A DNA stretch of 13,294 bases from contig JAFGFO010000436.1 of the NCBI GenBank assembly GCA_016931085.1, positions 1-13,294 on the forward strand, in the 5' to 3' direction. Every line of letters starts with the position of its first letter. The first letter of the stretch is position 1. Below the pieces are notes generated by a model that ran no database searches, was not told where the DNA came from, and saw only the letters and a list, made by a program, of their open reading frames with translations. Source of the stretch: Thermoflexales bacterium (lineage in GTDB: Bacteria; Chloroflexota; Anaerolineae; Fen-1058). The translations under genes were made by a program, and so were the position numbers. This document shows positions 6,401 through 11,339 of the stretch, piece by piece.

Positions 6401-6549
6401 TCGTCCGCAACACGTTCACGTTGAGCCTCCCCCCCGATGCGCGGCCGGGGGTGTACAAAATCGCCGTGGGGTTGTATAATGCACAAGGCCGCTTGCCGCT
6501 TGCCGGCGGCGCGGATCACATCGTGCTTGCCGAACTGGTGATGGAGTAA
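3478..6549 (+). CDS. Multidomain membrane protein: PAP2 phosphatase domain fused to GT39-type glycosyltransferase
   Basis: A 1023-residue protein in four parts. (1) Residues 1-102: about three membrane helices, unrecognised. (2) About 174-355: a PAP2 (lipid phosphatase-like) domain with FRPRPF (262-267) and R321-x5-H327-x3-D331. The PSGH-type motif reads PSNA (285-288), without its usual His, and the Lys of motif 1 is not evident. (3) About 408-880: a GT39/ArnT-like transferase, which in this family moves sugars from polyprenyl-phosphate donors outside the membrane. It has WYDE (D431, E432), SPFAVWYAQE and a late RYVIAALPAF helix. (4) About 900-1023: an extracytoplasmic beta-sandwich of a type common on such proteins in Chloroflexota. 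Parts 1-2 and 2-3 are joined by repeat DNA (residues about 103-173 and 357-407), and two smaller heptamer tracts fall in loops. The TTG start has no Shine-Dalgarno; GTG 3505 or 3508 is possible. A cell-envelope glycan or lipid role is inferred. It may be several former genes read as one frame. Confidence 0.8.
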   Translation: MRAYVPFYLVVNYALFATAAALGVLQAAAVASGDDRLAAFVPPSRPRLGLAVAAVWTAGAYAVFWLFAPELLTPGPAGSELTALFGLSTLLALGLARLAAFMRVSDFRFRVSRLTPHVSPLTSHLSSLVSRVSRFAFRVSRFTPPVLRFISSRAVPAPRRGEGGACRGTFYVLFFLLIGLYDWPLFRALNGLTGRWPWLDGAIQFCMNDYIIPTGLVLTLVGLWFAAPSPAGRLADRSTVLRALAAMLLASLVVSLVNRVYFRPRPFTYHEVNLLFYHPSDSSFPSNAATVGFSLALAVWLRRKRWGAWMLALAAALGLARVCGGVHYPLDVLAGASLGGLAAWTLDRAGWMERAAAFTFHIIPSLSREVSGFKKPSFLPCTPPEEGKTRFLARSSYSLLPTPYSLLPSLICLLAFGLRVYRLGAQSLWYDEALSVWLASLPPAQTIATSAVTDHPPLHALLLGGGMGWAGRSEFAVRFLSTCFGVLAVALTYRAGRHWLGRGAGLAGALLLALSPFAVWYAQETRGYSLLLALTALQIANCKLHMSIRSWVLFVAVSVAALYTHYYAAFTLLALNVLFLMGFKFQVSRFELLAWLSSQLAILLAFLPWLPAAWDQAATNTTYFPGRVGWQTVAGDTLRAFTTGSVGDLPITAWAMGTFVALLVLGVLAGRARRERRVAAAILLLVPLVAMAILAWSKPKFAPRYVIAALPAFLLLVGAGLDRLYWGWRRLPRALTAVAWGAAWAAVLAVSVVGFRESCLAPASARPDARGVADYIARHERAGDIVVLVGGYQQPIFEYYAQVRSPLVGLPPGLLPPAQQPLDYRAAACLQERTEGYERAWLVLWQAELADPTGVVLGELLGHARRVGVGQGFHDMALLLFELGGHAAFGAGPQHPLEARFAQAIRLRGYDLDVSQVEAGQDVSLALYWQADGAVDHNYVVFVHVLGPDGEMLAQADRIAGADSFPTSLWQAGALVRNTFTLSLPPDARPGVYKIAVGLYNAQGRLPLAGGADHIVLAELVME
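3785..3924. repeat. Twenty-unit heptanucleotide tandem tract inside a coding frame
   Basis: Twenty 7-nt units run without a register break, from GGGTTTC through ACGCCTC, ATCTCTC and four perfect GCGTTTC copies to ACGTTTT. The consensus is roughly (A/G)CGTTTC. Because 3 x 7 nt equals 7 codons, the frame yields a 7-residue peptide repeat, RVSxxxx-like (for example RVSRLTP, HVSPLTS, HLSSLVS, RVSRFAF). It links the N-terminal hydrophobic part of the 3478-6549 protein to its PAP2 domain. Confidence 0.9.
3925..3995. repeat. Composite repeat, copy 1, interrupted by a G/C-run palindrome
   Basis: ATCATCCCG (3927-3935) and AGCTTGCCGAGGG (3969-3981) are the two halves of a core found intact at 4561-4582 and 7569-7590. 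Here they are separated by 33 extra bases (3936-3968), which include a C6/G6 hairpin with a GAA loop and outer C4/G4 pairing. The core is followed by two ACGTTTT heptamers (3982-3995). The interruption is a multiple of three and keeps the frame open. Confidence 0.75.
4547..4596. repeat. Composite repeat, copy 2
   Basis: Two heptamers (CTTTCAC, GTTTCAT) flank the left side, the 22-bp core lies at 4561-4582, and two more heptamers (AGGTTTC, AGGTTTT) flank the right. The core differs by one base from the copy at 7569-7590 (T for C at 4576). It sits just past the end of the PAP2 domain and is translated in frame. Confidence 0.75.
4598..4652. repeat. 15-bp inverted repeat inside the coding frame
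   Basis: AGAAACCGAGTTTTT (4598-4612) is exactly mirrored by AAAAACTCGGTTTCT (4638-4652), with an inner CCTCCGGAGG palindrome in the loop. It follows composite repeat copy 2 directly and precedes another heptamer tract, so the PAP2 to glycosyltransferase linker is a mosaic of three unrelated repeats. It looks like a small dispersed palindromic element. Confidence 0.8.
4664..4698. repeat. Heptamer tract (CCTACTC x4 plus a variant)
   Basis: Four perfect CCTACTC units and one CCTACTT. In frame it encodes a YSLLPTP-type heptapeptide repeat immediately before the first membrane helix of the glycosyltransferase part. Peptides of this kind appear in spurious or repeat-derived proteins of cyanobacteria and other environmental bacteria (from memory). 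Confidence 0.85.
5089..5109. repeat. Heptamer tract (CAAATTG x3) inside the glycosyltransferase part
   Basis: Three perfect CAAATTG copies encode the LQIANCKLH stretch between two membrane helices. The A+T-rich tract stands out from its GC-rich surroundings. It probably lengthens a loop without breaking the frame. Confidence 0.8.
5222..5249. repeat. Heptamer tract (GTTTCAN x4) inside the glycosyltransferase part
   Basis: Four units, GTTTCAA, GTTTCAG, GTTTCAC and GTTTCGA, encode GFKFQVSRFE between two membrane helices. They belong to the same unit family as the long tract at 3785-3924. Confidence 0.8.
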
Positions 6550-6554
6550 GGACT

Positions 6555-9059
6555 ATGCAGACCGAGACACAAGGACGCTCTGACTCGTTGGCTGGCTGCC
6601 TGCAGTGGGTGGCCATCCTTGGCTTGTTGGGTTGGTTATCGGCTGTGCCGGTGGCGGTGATGGCGCTGGTGTCGGCCGCCACGGGTTATGCACCCAAGGC
6701 CATCGCCATGCTGGGCGGCGTGGCCTCGCCGGGCAGCTTGCCCACGTGGGCGATCGGGGCGCTGGCGACGGCGGTCACACTGCTGCTCGAGCTGATCCTC
6801 TTCCTGCCAGCCTGGTTGTTCACGCGCAAGCGCGCCGGCTGGGAATGGCTGGCTGGTGTGTCGACCGGCCTGGTGCTGGTCAGCGTCTACCAGGCCTTGT
6901 GGGCCGTGGGTGGCATCCCCTTTGACGACGCGCCCGCGGCGGCCGCCGTCCTGCGCATAGCGCTGACCTGGCCATTTTTGTTGGCGGTGTTATGGGTCAG
7001 CCGCTCGTTCGAGGCGCTGCGGCGGCCCTCGCTGCCGACGCTGCTGCTGGCGGCCGGTGTGGCGGCCTGTCTCCTGATCCCCTGGCTGATCCTGGGGGCG
7101 TTGGGCACGCTGTATTTTACCCTGGCGTCCCTGGCGCGCGCGCTGGTCAACGGCGTGGGCGAAGAGCTCGTCTTTCGCGGGCTGCTGATGTTGTGGCTGA
7201 CGCGCGGCGCCGGCCGCAAGCAAACCTGGCTGGCTGCATTCGTGTCGCTCCTGGTCTACACCGCCGCCCAGCCGGCGTATGTGCTGCCCCTGGGCGATTG
7301 GTTCGTGCTGTTTGGACGCCCTTTTGTGGCCATGGCCGTGGGCCTGCTGGCGGCCGAGTTCTTTGCGCGCGGCTCGCTGTGGCCGGCCATGCTCGTCCAC
7401 GTGGCCTACGAGTTCGGCTCGCTGGCCTTTGCGGACTGGCGCGTGCAGGCTTCGACACCGCACCCGGCGCTGATGATGAGCCTGGGAATCGCCCTTATCT
7501 TGGGCCTGGCGTTGTGGCTGGGGCGATGGATGTGGAACAAGTTTCACGTTTCACGTTTCACGTTTCATATCATCCCGAGCTTGCCGAGGGACGTTTTACG
7601 TTTGGCTGCTTCCGGCGGGTTTGCCGTGCTGACCGTTGTCGCTGCCCTGGCGGCTTACCTCTTCTGGGGCCACCCAGGCTTTTATCACGATGGCGTGTTG
7701 ATCATCCTGCGCGAGCAGGCAGACGTGAGCAAGGCCTACACCATCACCGATCGCGTCGAGCGCATCCGCTATGTCTACGACACCCTGACCGAAACGGCCA
7801 ACCGCACCCAGGCCCCCCTGTGGGCCGAGCTCGACAAGATGGGCGTCGACTATCGCCCGTATTACCTGGTCAACATGATCCGGGTCGACGATCTCAATGA
7901 CCTCTCGCTGGGGTGGCTCAAGACTCGCCTGGCCGGCCGTGACGACGTGGCGGAAGTGATCCTCAATCCCAATATCCGCCAGACCCGTCACATGGAAAGC
8001 ATGAGCATGCTGGGTGTATTTAACGAGCCGCAGGGGGTGGAATGGAACATTCGCGCGGTCAAGGCCAACCAGGCTTGGGACGAGTTGGGCGTGACCGGGG
8101 AAGGGGTGGTGGTGGCCGACGCCGACACGGGCGTGGACTGGACGCACCCGGCGCTCCAGGCACACTATCGCGGCTGGAACGGCAGCAGCGCCGCTCACGA
8201 TTATAACTGGTACGACCCCTGGGATGACGCGCCCGAGCCGTGGGACGAGCACGGCCACGGCACGCACACCACCGGCACGATGGTGGGCGACGACGGGGCG
8301 GGCAACCAGGTCGGCGTAGCGCCCGGCGCGCAGTGGGTGGCCTGCCGCAACATGCGGGCCGGGCTGGGCAACCCCGGCGCGTACACGGCCTGCATGGAGT
8401 TTTTCCTGGCGCCTTTCCCGCGCGGCGGCGACCCCTTCCGCGATGGCAAGCCCGAACAGGCCCCCCACGTGATCAATAATTCCTGGGGCTGCCCCACTTT
8501 CGAGGGCTGCGCGCCGGATACGCTCAAACGCGCCGTGGAGAACCTGCGCGCGGCCGGGATCATGATGGTCGTCTCGGCCGGCAACGACGGCCCCGGCTGT
8601 GGGACGGTCAAGGACCCGGCCGCCATTTACGATGCCTCGTTTACGGTGGGCGCGGAGGGCGCCTCAGGCCAGGTCACCTCCTTTTCCAGCCGTGGGCCGG
8701 CGGCCGGCCAGGAACTGCTCAAGCCAGACGTGACCGCCCCGGGCGAGAACGTGCGCTCGGCCGTGCCGGGCGGCGGCTACATGCCTTCGCCGGGCACCTC
8801 GATGGCCGGCCCGCACGTGGCCGGGCTGGTGGCGCTGATCTGGTCGGCCAATCCCACCCTGGCCGGCGACATCGAGCGCACCGAGGACATCATCCGGCGC
8901 ACGGCTCAGCCGCGGCGTGTAGAGACCGTGTGCGATCTCGAGAAACCGGGCAGCCTGTGCGCGTGCGGTGACGACGCGCCGGGCAAGGTGCCCAATAACG
9001 TGTACGGTTACGGCCTGATCGACGCTTACGAGGCGGTGAAAGAGGCGATGCGCCAATGA
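6555..9059 (+). CDS. CPBP-like intramembrane protease domain fused to subtilisin-like serine protease
   Basis: An 834-residue protein. Residues about 20-328 are hydrophobic, with EELVFR (E203, E204, R208) and a late His (H282), the first and last motifs of CPBP/CAAX-type metalloproteases. The middle FxxxH motif is not evident (the region reads VSLLVYTAAQP), so activity is doubtful. Residues 329-350 are encoded by composite repeat copy 3. A further helix (about 353-370), an I9-like pro-region (about 375-475) and a complete S8 domain follow. The S8 triad is D524 (DTG), H568 (HGTH) and S749 (GTSMAGPH), with oxyanion Asn in SAGN (N677). The S8 part should act outside the cytoplasm, tethered to the membrane. 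The gene begins 5 nt after the preceding stop, with AAGGA just ahead of ATG, and overlaps the next gene by 4 bases. The helix after the repeat would serve as signal anchor of a stand-alone subtilase (TTG 7602 or GTG 7623 could start one), so this may be two fused genes. Confidence 0.85.
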   Translation: MQTETQGRSDSLAGCLQWVAILGLLGWLSAVPVAVMALVSAATGYAPKAIAMLGGVASPGSLPTWAIGALATAVTLLLELILFLPAWLFTRKRAGWEWLAGVSTGLVLVSVYQALWAVGGIPFDDAPAAAAVLRIALTWPFLLAVLWVSRSFEALRRPSLPTLLLAAGVAACLLIPWLILGALGTLYFTLASLARALVNGVGEELVFRGLLMLWLTRGAGRKQTWLAAFVSLLVYTAAQPAYVLPLGDWFVLFGRPFVAMAVGLLAAEFFARGSLWPAMLVHVAYEFGSLAFADWRVQASTPHPALMMSLGIALILGLALWLGRWMWNKFHVSRFTFHIIPSLPRDVLRLAASGGFAVLTVVAALAAYLFWGHPGFYHDGVLIILREQADVSKAYTITDRVERIRYVYDTLTETANRTQAPLWAELDKMGVDYRPYYLVNMIRVDDLNDLSLGWLKTRLAGRDDVAEVILNPNIRQTRHMESMSMLGVFNEPQGVEWNIRAVKANQAWDELGVTGEGVVVADADTGVDWTHPALQAHYRGWNGSSAAHDYNWYDPWDDAPEPWDEHGHGTHTTGTMVGDDGAGNQVGVAPGAQWVACRNMRAGLGNPGAYTACMEFFLAPFPRGGDPFRDGKPEQAPHVINNSWGCPTFEGCAPDTLKRAVENLRAAGIMMVVSAGNDGPGCGTVKDPAAIYDASFTVGAEGASGQVTSFSSRGPAAGQELLKPDVTAPGENVRSAVPGGGYMPSPGTSMAGPHVAGLVALIWSANPTLAGDIERTEDIIRRTAQPRRVETVCDLEKPGSLCACGDDAPGKVPNNVYGYGLIDAYEAVKEAMRQ
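7541..7604. repeat. Composite repeat, copy 3, at the CPBP to subtilase junction
   Basis: Three perfect GTTTCAC units and GTTTCAT (7541-7568), the 22-bp core (7569-7590), then ACGTTTT and ACGTTTG (7591-7604). This is the cleanest copy and shows the element's layout: heptamers, core, heptamers. It is translated in the same frame as copy 2 (both give FHIIPSL), whereas copy 1 is read in another frame. Confidence 0.85.
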
Positions 9060-10327
9060 CCACGACCGACCCTGCCCAAGCCTCCGGCGACCGCCTCGCG
9101 CTGTTGTATCGCCTGTCGCAGGCCTTTAATTCTTCGCTCGACCTTGACACGGTCCTCAACCGGGTGGTGGACGAGGTGATCGCCGCCACGCACGCCGAGC
9201 GCGGCTTTGTGGTGCTGCTCGAGGACGACGGCAGCCCGGTCTTTCGCGTGGCGCGCGGGATGGATCAAGGCACGATTGACGATCCCTATTTCCAGGTCTC
9301 GCGGAGTGTCGTCGATAGGGTGACGAGTGAAGGACAGCCAATCCTGACCAGCGACGCGCAGATGGACGAGCGCTTTAGCATGCGTCACAGCGTCATGTTG
9401 CTGGGGCTGCGCTCGATCCTGTGCGTGCCGCTCAAGACCAGGGAGCAGGTCACGGGGCTAATTTACGTCGATAACCGCTTCCGGGCCGGCCTGTTTACCC
9501 CAGAAGATCTCGAGCTGCTCAGCGCGATCGCTTCGAACGCGGCGATCGCCATCGAAAACGCGCGCCTGTACCAGCTCGCCGTCGACCAGGGCCGGCTGGA
9601 GCGCGAGCTGCAGATGGCGCGTGAGGTGCAGACCAGCTTCCTGCCGCACACGACGCCGCAGATTCCGGGCTGGGAGTTCGCGGCCTGGTGGCGGCCGGCA
9701 CGCGAGGTGGCCGGCGACTATTACGACTTTATCGACGAGGGTGATGGGCGGCTGGGCCTGGTGATCGCCGACGTGACGGATAAAGGCATGCCGGCCGCCT
9801 TGTTTATGGTCCTCACCCGCAGTATCGTCCGCGCCAGCGTCCTCCAGTCCGCACCGGCCGAGGGCATAGCGCGGGCTAACCGGCTGATCTGCGGCGACGC
9901 CATGCGGAATATGTTTGTCAGCCTCTTTTATGCTCAACTGAACCCGGCCAGCGGCGAGCTGACCTATGTCAACGCTGGCCACAACCCCCCCTTGTTGCAC
10001 CAGGCGGGAGCCAAGCACGTGACGGCGCTTGCCCCCACGGGCATGGTGCTGGGCATTGACCCAGACGCCGCTTTTGATCAGCGCAGCGTGCAGCTCGAGG
10101 CGGGCGATTTCGTGGTGTTGTACACGGATGGCGTGACCGAGGCTGCCAACGCGCTTGGCGAAGAACTTGGCGAGGCGCGCTTGCGGCAGCTCGCGCTGGA
10201 CCAGCGGCACGCGCCGGCCGCTGAGATGGTCGCGGCACTTGAGGCTGCACTTGGTGAGTTCACCACTGGTCAGCCACCCTTCGACGATGTGACTGTCCTG
10301 GTGGCCAGGCGGCTTTCGAGTGCGTGA
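9056..10327 (+). CDS. GAF-domain PP2C/SpoIIE-type serine phosphatase (RsbU-like)
   Basis: A 423-residue, apparently soluble protein. A GAF sensor domain (about 14-172) is followed by a helical linker beginning LERELQMAREVQTSFLP, the usual signal-transmitting segment, and a SpoIIE/PP2C phosphatase domain (about 208-420). Metal-binding aspartates are in place: D221 (AGDYYD), D239 (DVTDKG), D358 (YTDG) and D410/D411 (FDDVT); an NAGHNPP motif lies between. In this family the phosphatase dephosphorylates anti-sigma antagonists or acts in partner switching. No anti-sigma, STAS or histidine-kinase-like partner is in the window, so its target is unknown. The ATG overlaps the subtilase stop (ATGA), implying translational coupling and perhaps a shared role at the membrane. 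The GAF ligand cannot be told from sequence. The gene ends 26 bases before a strong promoter for the next operon. Confidence 0.93.
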   Translation: MTTTDPAQASGDRLALLYRLSQAFNSSLDLDTVLNRVVDEVIAATHAERGFVVLLEDDGSPVFRVARGMDQGTIDDPYFQVSRSVVDRVTSEGQPILTSDAQMDERFSMRHSVMLLGLRSILCVPLKTREQVTGLIYVDNRFRAGLFTPEDLELLSAIASNAAIAIENARLYQLAVDQGRLERELQMAREVQTSFLPHTTPQIPGWEFAAWWRPAREVAGDYYDFIDEGDGRLGLVIADVTDKGMPAALFMVLTRSIVRASVLQSAPAEGIARANRLICGDAMRNMFVSLFYAQLNPASGELTYVNAGHNPPLLHQAGAKHVTALAPTGMVLGIDPDAAFDQRSVQLEAGDFVVLYTDGVTEAANALGEELGEARLRQLALDQRHAPAAEMVAALEAALGEFTTGQPPFDDVTVLVARRLSSA

Positions 10328-10352
10328 ATAAAGAAGAATTTGATCATAGATA

Positions 10353-10381
10353 TTGACATTTGCTAGAGACTGTGCTATAAT
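10353..10381 (+). promoter_or_regulatory. Near-perfect sigma70 promoter for the suf operon
   Basis: Consensus TTGACA (10353-10358), an ideal 17-nt spacer and consensus TATAAT (10376-10381), with TG one base upstream of the -10 box. Transcription should begin at about 10388-10390. It is the best promoter in the window and implies strong basal transcription of sufC-sufB, independent of the upstream phosphatase gene. No recognisable repressor site overlaps it. Confidence 0.88.
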
Positions 10382-10387
10382 CGCATC

Positions 10388-10485
10388 CTAGCAGGCTGTC
10401 GGAGAGACGATCCGCAACGCTTACCTTCCCGAAAGCTTGGAGCTTTCGGGAAGGTGGAAAGGTGCTCTCTCCGACAAGCTCCTAG
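10388..10485. repeat. 98-bp MITE-like inverted-repeat element in the suf leader
   Basis: Both ends are CTAG, with imperfect 23-bp terminal inverted repeats (18 matches; the shared part is TGTCGGAGAGA). The interior holds a perfect 15-bp stem with a 3-nt loop (10423-10437, 10441-10455). The right arm is identical to 55-79. No coding capacity. It fills nearly all the DNA between the predicted transcription start and the sufC ribosome site (AGGGGG, 10497-10502), so the transcript would begin with a nested stem-loop. A non-autonomous transposable element is the likely origin; a function in mRNA stability or regulation is possible. Confidence 0.75.
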
Positions 10486-10506
10486 ATTGCTTTGACAGGG
10501 GGTAGT

Positions 10507-11280
10507 ATGGGTGAGCCGTTTTACATCCGCGACTTGTGCGTGAACGTGGGGGACAAGGAAGTTCTCAAGGGCTTTTCGCTGACGATCAAGCCTGGCGAAG
10601 TGCACGCTTTGATGGGCCCCAACGGGTCCGGCAAAAGCACGCTGGCTTATACCTTGATGGGACACCCGGGTTACCAGGTACCGTGTGGCGAGGTGGCTTA
10701 CAAGGGCCAGAACGTCCTCGATCTGTCGCCGGCTGAGCGCAGCAAGCTGGGGATCTTTTTGGCTTTCCAGTACCCGGTCTCGATCCCGGGCGTGACGATG
10801 GCCAACTTTTTGCGCACGGCGCTCAACGCCCGCCGCCGGAATGGCGGCAGCGATGGCCGCTCCGCCAAGAGTATCTCGATCCCCGAGTTCCGCCGGCTGC
10901 TGCGCGAAAAGATGAAGATGCTCCAAATCGACGAGAGCTTTGCCGCCCGTTACGTCAACGAGGGCTTTTCGGGCGGCGAGAAAAAACGGGCCGAGGTGCT
11001 GCAGATGGCCATGCTCGAGCCGGAGATCGCCATCCTGGACGAGACGGACTCGGGGCTGGATATCGATGCCCTGCGGCAGGTGTCGGAGGGTGTGAACCGG
11101 CTGATGGGGCCGCACATGGGCGTGCTGCTCATCACGCACTACCAACGCCTGTTGGACTATATCAAGCCGCACTTTGTACACATTCTCCTGGGGGGGCGCG
11201 TGGTCGAGTCCGGCGGCCCGGAGCTGGCCAAGGATCTGGAGCTCAGGGGTTACGATTGGGTTCGGGCCAAGTATGGATAG
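10507..11280 (+). CDS. sufC: Fe-S cluster assembly ATPase SufC
   Basis: The ABC-type ATPase of the SUF system; it binds SufB and SufD and drives the scaffold changes needed for iron-sulfur cluster assembly in the cytoplasm. The 257-residue product is of normal length. Walker A is GPNGSGKST (37-45), the Q-loop lies in AFQYPVSIPG, the signature is FSGGEKKR (154-161) and the Walker B/D-loop is LDETDSGLD. The DETDSGLD form and the C-terminal GYDWV are SufC hallmarks. The switch His is H211 in ITHYQ. ATG 10507 is preferred over an in-frame TTG at 10492, because AGGGGG lies 4 nt upstream of the ATG and family members start here. It is the first gene of the operon behind the 10353-10381 promoter; sufB follows after 59 bases. 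Confidence 0.96.
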   Translation: MGEPFYIRDLCVNVGDKEVLKGFSLTIKPGEVHALMGPNGSGKSTLAYTLMGHPGYQVPCGEVAYKGQNVLDLSPAERSKLGIFLAFQYPVSIPGVTMANFLRTALNARRRNGGSDGRSAKSISIPEFRRLLREKMKMLQIDESFAARYVNEGFSGGEKKRAEVLQMAMLEPEIAILDETDSGLDIDALRQVSEGVNRLMGPHMGVLLITHYQRLLDYIKPHFVHILLGGRVVESGGPELAKDLELRGYDWVRAKYG

Positions 11281-11285
11281 ACTTG

Positions 11286-11304
11286 CAAAGTCTCCAAGAC
11301 TTTG
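11286..11304. repeat. Small hairpin in the sufC-sufB gap
   Basis: CAAAGTCT (11286-11293) pairs with AGACTTTG (11297-11304) over a 3-nt loop. There is no T-run after it, so termination between the genes is unlikely; it might set the sufC/sufB transcript ratio or be a dispersed palindrome. Confidence 0.5.
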
Positions 11305-11339
11305 AAGTCTGGTCAATGGTGTGATGATGCGGAGCGATT

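Noticed and set aside
10492..10506. TTG start for SufC
   Set aside because: It would add five residues upstream of an ATG that has a good ribosome site at 4 nt, and the TTG itself has none.
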